A stretch of DNA of 54,814 bases from JBAZLV01 sp041650055 (GTDB taxonomy: Bacteria; Nitrospirota; UBA9217), in the NCBI GenBank assembly GCA_041650055.1, contig JBAZLV010000012.1, positions 1 to 54,814 of the forward strand. The letters run 5' to 3'. The stretch's first letter is position 1. Each line of letters starts with the position of its first letter. Of this stretch, positions 25,482-34,777 are shown piece after piece. A program made the translations under genes and the position numbers. The notes under the pieces were generated by a model. The model was not told the origin of the DNA. It did no database searches and saw only the letters and a list, made by a program, of their open reading frames with translations.

Positions 25482-27479
25482 ATGTTTGAAAATATGAAAA
25501 TCGGGAAACGATTGAGTCTTGGATTTTACACGGTTCTTGCCGTCACAACATCCATGACGTTTCTTGCCATTTTCACGATGGGTCGCATCCAATCGAATCT
25601 CGATCGGATGGTGAATGTCAACAATTTGCGTCAATCCTATGTGGTCAATCTCACAAAAGCCATTAAGGAAATTGATAGCAGCATCGGCTATCTTCTCCTC
25701 GAAAAAAATTCTTCGCAAAAGCAGGTGATTGCCAAACGGATACAGGATGCTCGTGTGGCAGTCAACGATTCTCTCAAAAAAATCGAAGAGATGAATAATG
25801 ATCCAAAAGGGAAAGAACTGACCGATACGGTCAAGGCTACCCTGCTCGCTGCCCGAACATTGAATGTCAAGGTATTTGAACTTGGCATGGAAAATCGTGT
25901 CGAGGAAGCGCTTATGTGTCTCAATAAGGAGCTGGCTCCTCTTCGGCAAAAATTACAGCCCGCTGTGAACGAACTGCTTCAACATCAGAAAAACCGGACG
26001 GATATGCGCTATAAGCAATCAATTGATATCTACAAGGAAAACAGAAATCTGCAGATCCTGCTTACCGTTGTTGTTTTAATGCTTGCGTCATTCGTGGCAT
26101 TCATGCTCACCCGGGGGATTGTCCGGCCGCTTACTATGGGAATCGGGATCGCTGAAGCCCTTGCCAAGGGAAACCTGGGGGTACATGTAAAAGTAAAAAC
26201 TACGGATGAAATCGGTCACTTGTTCGGAGCCATGAAAACGATGGTTGAAAAATTGCGGGTTGTTGCAGCTGATGTCAAGAATGCCTCTGATGATGTGACG
26301 ACAGGAAGCAAACAGCTTTCAAGTGCAGCGGAAGATATTCATAACGGCTCGCAGGACCTCTCCTCTCAGGTTGAGCAGGTGGTGACTGCCATGACCCAGG
26401 TGTCACAAACCATCATGGACGTTGCGAAGAACGCATCGAATGCGGCTGATGCAGGGAAGAAGGCATCCGAGACAGCGACGCAGGGAAAACAGACAGTCGA
26501 CAGGTCGGCCGAGGATATGACCCGGATCGCCCAGACCGTGAAGGAGACAGCGATCACGATCGAGGAGCTGGGAAAGAGTTCTGCCCAGATCGGCGAGATC
26601 GTTGCCGTGATCAACGGCATTGCGGACCAGACGAATCTGCTTGCTTTGAATGCTGCAATTGAGGCAGCGCGCGCAGGAGAGCAGGGACGAGGATTTGCCG
26701 TTGTTGCCGATGAAGTAAAGAAGCTTGCAGAGCGGACCAGCCAGGCGACCAAGGATATTGCGGAACGGATCAGCGGGATACAGAAAACAGCAGAAGGATC
26801 CGTGGCAGCGATCAAGCGGGGAAGCAACGAGGTGGAGAATGGCGTTGGTCTTGCACACGAGGCGAGCAAATCGCTGGATTCGATCGTCGAAGCGTCTTCG
26901 GGCGCGATGGACATGGTGCAGCGAATCGCAGCTGCCACGGAACAGCAGTCAGCTGCATCCGAGCAGGTCACTCAGAACATGGAAACCATTGCAGCGATTA
27001 CCAAAAAATCAGTCGCATCCACGGAGCAGGTAAAAACTGCTGCTGCGGAACTCGATCATTTTGCGGAAATCCTGAGAACGGTTCTGGCCTTTTTTAAGGG
27101 ATCAACTGAGGAAGCGGAGACATTGGTTCGCAGTGCCATCCATTTTATCAGAGAGCACGGCAGAGAAAAGGGACTGGCCGAGATCAATAATCCAAAAGGC
27201 CAGTTTGTAAACAGGGACTTATACGTATTTGTGACTGGCATGAACGGGATTCAGCTTGCTCATCCGAAAGATCATGCCGGGGTGGGCAAGGATATGAGCA
27301 CGTTGAAGGATGCCGATGACAAGCTCTTTGTGAAAGAACGTCTTGCGCTTGCACAAACCCAGGGAAAAGGCTGGCAGGATTACAAATGGCCTGATCCGAT
27401 TACGAAAAAAATCGAACAAAAAACCGCCTATTTTGAAAAAATAGAAGATTTTATCGTTGTCTGCGGAGCGTACAAATAA
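25482..27479 (+). CDS. chemoreceptor (MCP) with C-terminal cytoplasmic Cache domain
   Basis: The protein has 665 residues from the ATG at 25482 (AAGGAG upstream). A membrane helix near 10-32, a four-helix-bundle periplasmic domain, a second helix near 190-212, HAMP (RGIVRPLTMGIGIAEALAKG) and the methyl-accepting signalling domain with the receptor tip IADQTNLLALNAAIEAARAG. After the signalling domain, residues 544-665 form a single-Cache (sCache_2-like) sensor: FIREHGREKGLAEINNPKGQ, DLYVFVTGMNG, GWQDYKWPDP and VVCGAYK at the end. There is no membrane helix between, so this sensor sits in the cytoplasm. The signalling domain is nearly identical to that of the next gene. Confidence 0.93.
   Translation: MFENMKIGKRLSLGFYTVLAVTTSMTFLAIFTMGRIQSNLDRMVNVNNLRQSYVVNLTKAIKEIDSSIGYLLLEKNSSQKQVIAKRIQDARVAVNDSLKKIEEMNNDPKGKELTDTVKATLLAARTLNVKVFELGMENRVEEALMCLNKELAPLRQKLQPAVNELLQHQKNRTDMRYKQSIDIYKENRNLQILLTVVVLMLASFVAFMLTRGIVRPLTMGIGIAEALAKGNLGVHVKVKTTDEIGHLFGAMKTMVEKLRVVAADVKNASDDVTTGSKQLSSAAEDIHNGSQDLSSQVEQVVTAMTQVSQTIMDVAKNASNAADAGKKASETATQGKQTVDRSAEDMTRIAQTVKETAITIEELGKSSAQIGEIVAVINGIADQTNLLALNAAIEAARAGEQGRGFAVVADEVKKLAERTSQATKDIAERISGIQKTAEGSVAAIKRGSNEVENGVGLAHEASKSLDSIVEASSGAMDMVQRIAAATEQQSAASEQVTQNMETIAAITKKSVASTEQVKTAAAELDHFAEILRTVLAFFKGSTEEAETLVRSAIHFIREHGREKGLAEINNPKGQFVNRDLYVFVTGMNGIQLAHPKDHAGVGKDMSTLKDADDKLFVKERLALAQTQGKGWQDYKWPDPITKKIEQKTAYFEKIEDFIVVCGAYK
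26204..26990 (+). repeat. direct repeat, copy 1 (receptor signalling domain)
   Basis: About 787 bases nearly identical to 28236-29022 at a constant offset of 2032 bases with no gap. Only scattered substitutions are seen. The flanking sensor-coding parts of the two genes are clearly more diverged. Confidence 0.9.
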
Positions 27480-27507
27480 ACGGGACAGGATCATCAAGGA
27501 GCGAGCT

Positions 27508-29136
27508 ATGCTGGAAAACATGAAAATCGGGAAACGGCTTGGGATCGGGTTTGTGACGGTCCTTACCATCACCACCTCCATGACGTTTATGGCCATTTAT
27601 AATATGGGACGGATTCAATCCAATATCGACCAGATTGTGAACGTGAACAATGTTCGATTAGAATCAGCCATTGAGATAGAAACTTCACTTCAAGATATTA
27701 AAAGCAATCTGGCCTATCTTCTCCTTGAAAACAGCACAGTACGGCGGGAGGCAATTGTCAAAACAATGCAGGCGGACCGCGCGCGGTATAATCAAGCGCT
27801 CAAAAAAGTGGAAGAACTGACGCCTCCTGATGATACAGAAGGGCGATCACTGGTTGAAACCGCAAAAAAAAGAACCCTGGAAGCGCGAGGCCATAATGTG
27901 CGGGTCCAGGAACTGGCACTTGCAAACAGAAACAGCGAAGCGCTTGTCGTTCTCATGAAAGAGGCAGGATCTTCCTGGGACAGACTTCTGACCACGGTGG
28001 GTGAGTTCGTACAGTATCAGAAAAAACAAACGGTCATGCAGTATGAGGAGTCGATTGCCATGTACCGTAACACGAGGACTGTTCAAATTCTGCTGAGTAT
28101 CGTGGTCTTCATTCTTGCCTCGTTCATGGCCTTGATACTCACCCGTGGCATTGTCCGGCCGCTTACCATTGGAATCGGGGTTGCAGAGTCTCTTGCCAAG
28201 GGTGATCTGACCGTGAATGTAAAGGTAAAGACCACGGATGAAATCGGTCACTTGTTCGGAGCCATGAAAACGATGGTTGAAAAATTGCGGGTTGTTGCAG
28301 TTGATGTCAAGAATGCATCCGATAACGTCGCAACAGGAAGTAACCAGCTTTCAACAACCGCCGAGGACATTCATAACGGTTCGCAGGACCTCTCCTCTCA
28401 GGTTGAGCAGGTGGTGACTGCCATGACCCAGGTGTCACAGACCATCATGGACGTTGCGAAGAACGCATCGAATGCGGCTGATGCAGGGAAGAAGGCATCC
28501 GAAACAGCGACGCAGGGAAAACAGACAGTCGACAGGTCGGCCGAGGATATGACCCGGATTGCCCAGACCGTGAAGGATACAGCGATCACGATCGAGGAGC
28601 TGGGAAAGAGTTCGGCCCAGATTGGCGAGATCGTTGCCGTGATCAACGGCATTGCGGACCAGACGAATCTGCTTGCTTTGAATGCTGCAATCGAGGCTGC
28701 GCGCGCAGGAGAGCAGGGACGAGGATTTGCCGTTGTTGCCGATGAAGTAAAGAAGCTTGCAGAGCGGACCAGCCAGGCGACCAAGGATATTGCGGAACGG
28801 ATCAGCGGGATACAAAAAGCGGCCGAAGAGTCGGTGGCAGCGATCAAGCGGGGAAGCAACGAGGTGGAGGATGGTGTTGGTCTTGCACACGAGGCGAGCA
28901 AATCGCTGGATTCGATCGTCGAAGCGTCTTCGGGCGCGATGGACATGGTGCAACGGATCGCAGCTGCCACGGAACAGCAGTCAGCTGCATCCGAACAGGT
29001 CACTCAGAACATGGAAACCATTGCGACGATCACCAAAAAGACCACGATATCGACCAATCAGATCAAGCAGTCATCCGCTGATCTCGCGCATTTGACGACC
29101 CGGTTGAACGAGATTACAACGTGGTTCAAGGTGTAA
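27508..29136 (+). CDS. chemoreceptor (MCP), four-helix-bundle type
   Basis: The protein has 542 residues from the ATG at 27508 (AAGGAG upstream). Its start MLENMKIGKRLGIGF parallels the neighbouring receptor. It has two membrane helices bracketing a helical periplasmic domain, HAMP and the signalling domain with the same tip sequence. It ends soon after the last methylation helix (NEITTWFKV) and lacks the C-terminal Cache domain of its neighbour. About 200 residues of the signalling domain differ from the upstream receptor at roughly five positions. The periplasmic parts are related but diverged, so the ligands probably differ. Confidence 0.94.
   Translation: MLENMKIGKRLGIGFVTVLTITTSMTFMAIYNMGRIQSNIDQIVNVNNVRLESAIEIETSLQDIKSNLAYLLLENSTVRREAIVKTMQADRARYNQALKKVEELTPPDDTEGRSLVETAKKRTLEARGHNVRVQELALANRNSEALVVLMKEAGSSWDRLLTTVGEFVQYQKKQTVMQYEESIAMYRNTRTVQILLSIVVFILASFMALILTRGIVRPLTIGIGVAESLAKGDLTVNVKVKTTDEIGHLFGAMKTMVEKLRVVAVDVKNASDNVATGSNQLSTTAEDIHNGSQDLSSQVEQVVTAMTQVSQTIMDVAKNASNAADAGKKASETATQGKQTVDRSAEDMTRIAQTVKDTAITIEELGKSSAQIGEIVAVINGIADQTNLLALNAAIEAARAGEQGRGFAVVADEVKKLAERTSQATKDIAERISGIQKAAEESVAAIKRGSNEVEDGVGLAHEASKSLDSIVEASSGAMDMVQRIAAATEQQSAASEQVTQNMETIATITKKTTISTNQIKQSSADLAHLTTRLNEITTWFKV
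28236..29022 (+). repeat. direct repeat, copy 2 (receptor signalling domain)
   Basis: Second copy of the 26204-26990 repeat. The near identity extends through third codon positions, which is more than protein constraint alone would give and suggests recent duplication or gene conversion. Confidence 0.9.
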
Positions 29137-29158
29137 CAGATACAAGGAGGGAACTCCC

Positions 29159-30769
29159 ATGCGACTCAGTCATATGAAAATCCGGACAAGGATCACTCTT
29201 TTGAGTCTTCTTATTGTCGCGACTGCCGTGGCGAGTATTATGGTGATCTGTCTTACTATTTTTCATAAAGAGCTTATGCGGCAGGTCGACGTTGCCCAGG
29301 ACACGCATTTGAAGGTCTTTTGGGAAATGTTGAAGGAGAAAGGAAAGCATTTCCATATTGAAAACGGAAAGCTCATGGCGGATTCCTACGTCTTGAATGA
29401 AAACTATGAACTCCCTGACAAAACCAAGGAGCTGTGGGGCGGTGTTGCAACGATCTTCATGGGAGATACCCGGGTGACCACGAATGTGCTGAAGCCTGAT
29501 GGAAGCCGTGCCATAGGAACAAAACTGCAGGGGCCGGCGTATGACGCAATATTCAAGGAAGGCAAAGGGTATCGGGGAGAAGCTCCCATTATTGGAGACG
29601 ACTATTTTACCGCGTATGATCCCATCAAAGACAGTCAGGGGAATATTGTTGGAGTGCTCTTCGTGGGAATTAAAAAAAGTGACTATTTCGCCTCAATGAA
29701 CCGCTTGAATCTTATTATTGTGGCTATTGCGCTTGCCCTCTTTATCGTAGTCGGTTTTTTTATGTATGTATTTACCAAGAAAACATTTGCTCCGCTTGAA
29801 CAGGTGATTCAGGGAGCGGATGCAATGTCGAAAGGGGTTCTGCACATAACCCTTGACATCAAAGATAACAATGAGATGGGAATGCTTGCCAAAAGCTTTA
29901 ACCATATGATTGCGAACGTTCGCGAGATTGTGACCCGGATCAATACCACCACGGGAACCCTCGCAGACAGTTCCGAGCATCTTCAAAAGACCGCTGATGA
30001 GCTTTGCAAAGGGTCGCAGGAGCTTTCGATTCAGACTGAGCAGGTGGTCACGGCCATGACTGAAGTGTCGCAAACGGTTATGGATGTCGCAAAAAATGCG
30101 AGCAATGCGGCTGATGCGGCGAAAAACTCCTCGGACACTGCTGTTCGGGGAAAATCAGTCGTGGAAACAACGGCAAACGGCATGATCAAAATTGAAGAAA
30201 CCGTGAGCGCAGCAGCGGCTACCATAGAATCGCTCGGGAAAAATTCCGCACAGATCGGAGAAATCGTTGCGGTGATTAACGGCATAGCGGACCAGACGAA
30301 CCTGCTTGCCTTGAACGCCGCAATCGAAGCGGCCCGGGCAGGTGAACAGGGAAGAGGTTTTGCCGTTGTTGCGGATGAAGTGAGGAAGCTGGCTGAACGG
30401 ACGGCTGATGCAACAAAGGATATCGTAAAAAAGATCAGCGCCATCCAGGCTGCCGCCGCGGAATCGGTTGATGCCATGCAAAAAGGCGGCGGCGAAGTGC
30501 GAAATGGCGTGGAATTAACCAAAGAAGCAAGCGGAGCGCTCGGTTCTATTGTCGAAGCGTCATCCATTGCCATGGACATGGTGCAGCGCATTGCTGCGGC
30601 GACAGAACAGCAGTCTGCCGCCTCGGAAGAAGTGACGCAGAATATGGAAAACATTGCGGGGATTACCAAAAGCACGTCGTCTTCGACCGAGCGGATCAAG
30701 CAGTCCTCGGCAGATCTTTCCCGGCTTTCATCGGAGTTGAAGCAGATGACGGCCTGGTTCAAGGTGTAA
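29159..30769 (+). CDS. chemoreceptor (MCP) with periplasmic Cache domain
   Basis: The protein has 536 residues with AAGGAGG before the ATG. First membrane helix about 14-37. The periplasmic domain resembles Cache_3/Cache_2 sensors (LWGGVATIFMGDTRVTTNVL, AIGTKLQGPAYDAIFKEG, YDPIKDSQGNIVGVLFVGIK), a fold that often binds small organic acids. Second helix about 178-202, HAMP, then a signalling domain with tip IADQTNLLALNAAIEAARAG. The signalling domain is related to, but well diverged from, the two preceding receptors. There is no CheR-binding tail. Confidence 0.94.
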   Translation: MRLSHMKIRTRITLLSLLIVATAVASIMVICLTIFHKELMRQVDVAQDTHLKVFWEMLKEKGKHFHIENGKLMADSYVLNENYELPDKTKELWGGVATIFMGDTRVTTNVLKPDGSRAIGTKLQGPAYDAIFKEGKGYRGEAPIIGDDYFTAYDPIKDSQGNIVGVLFVGIKKSDYFASMNRLNLIIVAIALALFIVVGFFMYVFTKKTFAPLEQVIQGADAMSKGVLHITLDIKDNNEMGMLAKSFNHMIANVREIVTRINTTTGTLADSSEHLQKTADELCKGSQELSIQTEQVVTAMTEVSQTVMDVAKNASNAADAAKNSSDTAVRGKSVVETTANGMIKIEETVSAAAATIESLGKNSAQIGEIVAVINGIADQTNLLALNAAIEAARAGEQGRGFAVVADEVRKLAERTADATKDIVKKISAIQAAAAESVDAMQKGGGEVRNGVELTKEASGALGSIVEASSIAMDMVQRIAAATEQQSAASEEVTQNMENIAGITKSTSSSTERIKQSSADLSRLSSELKQMTAWFKV

Positions 30770-30833
30770 TGAACAGCAGGACAATCGGATACGCCGAAGA
30801 GCAGTTGCTTCGGATCATCCGCAGGAGGTTCAC

Positions 30834-31322
30834 ATGGATTCCACAAATGCAAATTCCGAAATGAAGCAATTTGTGACCTTCAGATTGGAAAATGAAAAAT
30901 ACGGGGTTGATATCCTGAAGGTGCAGGAAATCAACAACCTCAAGGAATTCACCAAGGTGCCGCATGCACCGGACTATGTGGAAGGCGCCATTAACCTGCG
31001 GGGAAAAGTGATTCCGGTTTTAAATCTGCGGAAACGGTTCGGCTTGGGATTGAAGCCGCTGGACGAAACCACGAAGATCGTGATCATGAACGTGCGCGGT
31101 ATCGTTACCGGCATTCTGGTTGATTCCGTTTCCGAAGTTCTGCGGATTCCGCAAAATATTATTGTGCCTCCTCCTCCCACATCAGCGAGCATCGCTGCGC
31201 AATTCATTGTCGGCATTGCGCGGCTTGAGCAGGAGCTCATCATTCTTCTTGATATCGACAAACTGCTCGGCTCGGAAGAGTACGCGGCCGTGTTCGGATC
31301 GTTGAACGAAATGAGCGGATAA
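30834..31322 (+). CDS. cheW: chemotaxis adaptor CheW
   Basis: The protein has 162 residues and a single CheW domain: FVTFRLENEKYGVDILKVQE, VEGAINLRGKVIPVLNLRKR, and IVGIARLEQELIILLDIDKL. AGGAGG precedes the ATG. CheW bridges receptors and CheA. It is the free adaptor of the first system and stands between two receptor genes. Confidence 0.95.
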   Translation: MDSTNANSEMKQFVTFRLENEKYGVDILKVQEINNLKEFTKVPHAPDYVEGAINLRGKVIPVLNLRKRFGLGLKPLDETTKIVIMNVRGIVTGILVDSVSEVLRIPQNIIVPPPPTSASIAAQFIVGIARLEQELIILLDIDKLLGSEEYAAVFGSLNEMSG

Positions 31323-31354
31323 TTTTTTAGTTCATCATCAGGGAAAGCGATCGT

Positions 31355-33007
31355 ATGGCATTTCTGAGAAATATGAAAATAAAAAACAAGATGTTGCTCA
31401 TGATTATCATTTTTCTGATCATCGCGGGAAGCATCACAACAGGACTGCTGATCCAGATGAAACGCTCCCTGCTGGATGAAAAGCAGGTCATGACGAAAAA
31501 TCTTGTCGACACCGCATACAGTGTGCTCGAATGGTATGGACAACAGGCGGAACAGGGAATTATGCAGCCTCAGGAAGCAAAACGCATGGCTTTACACACC
31601 ATTCAGTCCCTTCGCTATGGAGCAGGAGAATATTTTTGGATTAATGATATGGATGCGGTCATGGTATTGCATCCTATCAAACCGGAATTGAACGGAAAGG
31701 ATTTGTCGAGGTATCAAGACCCGAATGGCATCAAAATTTTTTCACAATTTGCAGAAACAGTAAAAAAATCCGATGCAGGCTTCGTATTCTATTCCTGGCC
31801 GAAACCCGGCGCTGTGGAACCGATACAAAAAATTTCCTATGTCAAAGGATATAAACCCTGGGGCTGGATTCTGGGAAGCGGGGTCTATCTGGATGATATT
31901 GACGCACTATTCTGGAAAGGATTCAAGACGTCGTTTCTTATCCTCATCCTTGTTTCCCTCATTACGCTTCCTTTTCTGGGCACTGTTATGACGAGCATCA
32001 TACGTCCGTTTTCCAAACTGGCAGCAATGCGGCAACAGACGGACCACATTGCGAGCGGCAATCTTACCGTCAAACTTGACATGTCCGGAAAAGATGAGAT
32101 CGGCCTGCTTTCCGGGAGCATGAATACCATGGTGCAATCCCTCTCCAGGACGATCAATACCCTTCTTGCTTCCTCAACCGGAATTGCCGCGACTGTCACG
32201 TCGCTTTCCGCACGGTCTGCGCAATCGACAGAAGGTGCAAAAAAACAGGCCGAGCAGGCACAGCAGATTGCCACTGCTGCCGAAGAAATGAGCCAGACTA
32301 TCTCGCACATTGCCAGGACGGCATCCTCCGCATCCGATATGGCAGCAGGAGCGCTCGACTCTGCGACGAGCGGGAAAAAAGCCGCAGATGAATCCATTAC
32401 AACCGTGAACCGAGTGTATGATGCAACGATTGTTTTGTCCACGATGGTTGAAAAATTAAACAAACGGGTGAGTGAGATCAGCAGCATCGCCGGCGTGATC
32501 AAGGGAATCGCCGATCAGACGAATCTGCTTGCGCTGAATGCCGCGATCGAGGCAGCACGCGCCGGGGAACAAGGCCGTGGTTTTGCGGTGGTTGCCGATG
32601 AAGTAAGAAAACTCGCAGAACGGACCATACAGGCGACGGTCGAAATATCGGAAAAAATATCGCTGGTCCAGTCTGAATCAGACGAGACCACGAATTCGAT
32701 GACCAAAGCCACTATGGAAGTATGTCAGGCAACCGGGTCCATAAAAAATGTAGGGAGCTCGCTTGACTCAATCCTGGACGATGTTCACAAAGTCAGGGAT
32801 CAGATCATGCAGATTGCGACTGCTGTGGAAGAACAATCCGCAGCATCTGAAGAAGTTGCGTCCAACATTGAAAAAACGTCATCTATTGCGAAAGAAATAG
32901 AGACAACCTCATTCGCTATTTTGTCTGATGTCACCGTCCTCAAGCAGGTAGTGGAAGAACTGAACACAGCTGCATCAGGCTTTAAAACTGATGGAACAAT
33001 CCGCTGA
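31355..33007 (+). CDS. chemoreceptor (MCP) with periplasmic sCache_2 domain
   Basis: The protein has 550 residues. Membrane helices about 12-33 and 188-210 flank a single-Cache domain (QSLRYGAGEYFWINDMDAVM, LHPIKPELNGKDLSRYQDPN, YVKGYKPWGWILGSGVYLDD). HAMP and the signalling domain follow, with tip IADQTNLLALNAAIEAARAG. sCache_2 receptors typically sense small carboxylates. It is the last gene of the chemotaxis block before the AT-rich insertion. The C-terminus (AASGFKTDGTIR) lacks a CheR-binding pentapeptide. Confidence 0.94.
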   Translation: MAFLRNMKIKNKMLLMIIIFLIIAGSITTGLLIQMKRSLLDEKQVMTKNLVDTAYSVLEWYGQQAEQGIMQPQEAKRMALHTIQSLRYGAGEYFWINDMDAVMVLHPIKPELNGKDLSRYQDPNGIKIFSQFAETVKKSDAGFVFYSWPKPGAVEPIQKISYVKGYKPWGWILGSGVYLDDIDALFWKGFKTSFLILILVSLITLPFLGTVMTSIIRPFSKLAAMRQQTDHIASGNLTVKLDMSGKDEIGLLSGSMNTMVQSLSRTINTLLASSTGIAATVTSLSARSAQSTEGAKKQAEQAQQIATAAEEMSQTISHIARTASSASDMAAGALDSATSGKKAADESITTVNRVYDATIVLSTMVEKLNKRVSEISSIAGVIKGIADQTNLLALNAAIEAARAGEQGRGFAVVADEVRKLAERTIQATVEISEKISLVQSESDETTNSMTKATMEVCQATGSIKNVGSSLDSILDDVHKVRDQIMQIATAVEEQSAASEEVASNIEKTSSIAKEIETTSFAILSDVTVLKQVVEELNTAASGFKTDGTIR

Positions 33008-33076
33008 AACCTGCTTGTTTTCTTGCCAGGTAATTTTTCACTCTGCTCATAAACTACAAGAAAAAGTAGAAAATCG

Positions 33077-33106
33077 TTGACAGATGTTGCAACAGAAGGG
33101 TATAGT
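33077..33106 (+). promoter_or_regulatory. sigma70-type promoter of the inserted module
   Basis: TTGACA (33077-33082), 18 bases, TATAGT (33101-33106): a perfect -35 and a 5/6 -10. It lies in the 268-base gap after the last receptor and about 165 bases before the first inserted gene. It is unlike the sigma28/sigma54 sites of the flagellar operons. Confidence 0.6.
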
Positions 33107-33125
33107 GATTTACCCGCCAAGAATA

Positions 33126-33137
33126 CACAACGTTGTG
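33126..33137. promoter_or_regulatory. operator-like palindrome
   Basis: CACAACGTTGTG is a perfect 12-base palindrome that begins 20 bases after the -10 element at 33101-33106, so it covers the early transcribed region where a repressor would block transcription. No candidate repressor gene is recognisable in the window. Confidence 0.4.
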
Positions 33138-33275
33138 CTGTTAAGAACTAAAAAATCCATTTTTGTCGTTTTTGTTTTTCATTTCACTGATTCAGTGGTC
33201 CATTCGTTTCGCCCATTAACACCTTGAAGTCTTCTTTTGATACTGTTTGCTATTGTTGGCGTTTCGGAGGATTTC

Positions 33276-34250
33276 ATGTATTTGTTTGAGATCATTGCTG
33301 GAGTTCTCAAGGGAATAAGTTCATGTATTAGTCTGTCCAATGTTTTCAAATCAAAGAGCAACATAGCTGTTATACAACAGATTTCCGATATAGTTTGTTA
33401 TAATCAAGGCGAACTCGCCCAGTATACGTATCTTGCTGGTGAAAAGCATAAGTTGATGAAAGAGGAGTTTAAAAAAGGAAAGGCAAATAATACCAAGGTA
33501 CAATCACATCAGACAGACTTGGTGAGTTACTTAAGCGGAGAACTTAAAAGCATAATCGAGGAGAATTTTGGGAGAGTCAGAAAATATTTTATTGGGCGAT
33601 CAAAGCAGTTACCTCGAGTATGTATAAAAGTTTCCAAAGATGACATTATCAAAGATTTTATCAGGGAAGACAACCGGCGTTATATATCTGATTGTAAGTG
33701 GCAAGACAACACTGGATTTGCAGATGTTTATGAGACGGGAAGATATTACCTTTGTAATAATATTCCTCATGAAGTGCGAGCTTGTCGTTACAAGAATCCT
33801 CGTTTAGACTCACACAAAGCTACACTTTATAAAAAAATATCTGCAGTAAACTGGTTAAGTCAAAAATGCGGCAAAGAAGACAAGGCCTGGATGGATTGCT
33901 GGACTAAAAATTCTTTTCACAATGTATCTACAGTGCCAAATGCAAGTGAATGTTACAAATCAACGCTGATTATTCCTATGACTTTGCTCGGCAACAGAGT
34001 ATCTAACGATTTTAAAAAAAGGTTCAGGATAGCTGATGCCAATGAGAATACAGGACGTGCGATTTACGGATTCTTATGTTTTGATCACCATTATACTAAT
34101 TTTTTTAAACGAGAAATAGATGTTCCTATCGGGTACATTTTTGCAGACCTCATATCTTTGTACTTAATTACGCATTTAATGTATACTGAATATTCGAAAA
34201 CATTCAGAGAAGTTGGAGATTTCGTCGAAGGAAAAAGTTCACGAACTTGA
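33276..34250 (+). CDS. uncharacterised protein, possible GAF-like C-terminus, in AT-rich insertion
   Basis: The protein has 324 residues from the ATG at 33276, five bases after a strong GGAGG; an in-frame start at 33237 has no such site. The first 25 residues are hydrophobic (MYLFEIIAGVLKGISSCISL), possibly a membrane anchor. The C-terminal 120 residues (STLIIPMTLLGNR, AIYGFLCFDHHYTNFF, DVPIGYIFADLISLYLI) fit a GAF-like pattern in which the domain ends with a long helix. No enzyme motif is seen. Base composition and codon use are much more AT-rich than the flanking genes. It has its own promoter and a 60-residue partner downstream. Proteins of this look often travel in genomic islands, but I do not recognise a named family. 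Confidence 0.7.
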   Translation: MYLFEIIAGVLKGISSCISLSNVFKSKSNIAVIQQISDIVCYNQGELAQYTYLAGEKHKLMKEEFKKGKANNTKVQSHQTDLVSYLSGELKSIIEENFGRVRKYFIGRSKQLPRVCIKVSKDDIIKDFIREDNRRYISDCKWQDNTGFADVYETGRYYLCNNIPHEVRACRYKNPRLDSHKATLYKKISAVNWLSQKCGKEDKAWMDCWTKNSFHNVSTVPNASECYKSTLIIPMTLLGNRVSNDFKKRFRIADANENTGRAIYGFLCFDHHYTNFFKREIDVPIGYIFADLISLYLITHLMYTEYSKTFREVGDFVEGKSSRT

Positions 34251-34312
34251 CTTCTTTAGATTGCATAGTAGACTTAAGATAGAATATAAAGACTGATTAA
34301 AAGGAGGATGCG

Positions 34313-34495
34313 ATGCTTAAGAAAAGCATGGTTGTATATGCAGACGGCATTCAGAAAACATCGAACAATCATTTAATTTCTGTTGGTGATCGGCTTATAC
34401 AGTATTTCCGTGAAGATGCCAAAAAAACGATACAAGCAAATAATGAAAAGTCTTTTATGGGGAAGAAAACAGGTTTAAGCAAAGCAAGAAGATAG
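34313..34495 (+). CDS. small basic protein, partner of the preceding gene
   Basis: The protein has 60 residues. AAGGAGG lies about eight bases before the ATG, which supports real translation. It has no membrane segment and is basic (KKTIQANNEKSFMGKKTGLS near the end). It lies 62 bases after the GAF-like gene, has the same AT-rich composition, and is followed by a terminator-like hairpin. Function unknown. Confidence 0.6.
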   Translation: MLKKSMVVYADGIQKTSNNHLISVGDRLIQYFREDAKKTIQANNEKSFMGKKTGLSKARR

Positions 34496-34575
34496 TATAT
34501 ATAGAATGTTAGAACGCCACCGATTTTCTTATCTCTGTATGATGTTAACTGTACAACAAACAATAAGTAATTTGA

Positions 34576-34604
34576 CAATATTTAATAAAGAATATTGAAT
34601 TTTT
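34576..34604 (+). terminator. AT-rich terminator-like hairpin
   Basis: CAATATT (34576-34582) and AATATTG (34591-34597) pair perfectly over an eight-base loop and are followed by AATTTTT. TTGAC and GTCAA flank the hairpin as a further inverted repeat. The stem has little GC, so efficiency is doubtful. It would end transcription of the inserted two-gene module; the rest of the 289-base gap (34496-34784) holds three TCCCGT repeats (34650-34674) and the promoter below. Confidence 0.45.
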
Positions 34605-34748
34605 GGTCAAAAATTTTCGCGTCTTTTGAAAATCAAATATCGTTTGATTTATCCCGTTTTTTCCCGTCTATTCCCGTGTAACCGGAAGTCAGTTATCGTA
34701 TTTTTCCCTCTATTATTATCTTATCTCTTTATACTCTGCGTCAATCTA

Positions 34749-34777
34749 TTGACACGCCTGACATTATCTGTAATAAT
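34749..34777 (+). promoter_or_regulatory. sigma70-type promoter abutting a leaderless start
   Basis: TTGACA (34749-34754), 17 bases, AATAAT (34772-34777): a perfect -35 and a 5/6 -10 at ideal spacing. Transcription would start at about 34783-34785, where the ATG of the response regulator gene begins. The other possible ATG at 34776 lies inside the -10 element and so could not be translated from this transcript. Confidence 0.6.

Noticed and set aside
26366..26971. Minus-strand open frames inside the receptor signalling domains, also at 28398-29003 and 30031-30852
   Set aside because: The same antisense pattern appears in each receptor because the coding strand is conserved. No start signals or independent sequence features are present.
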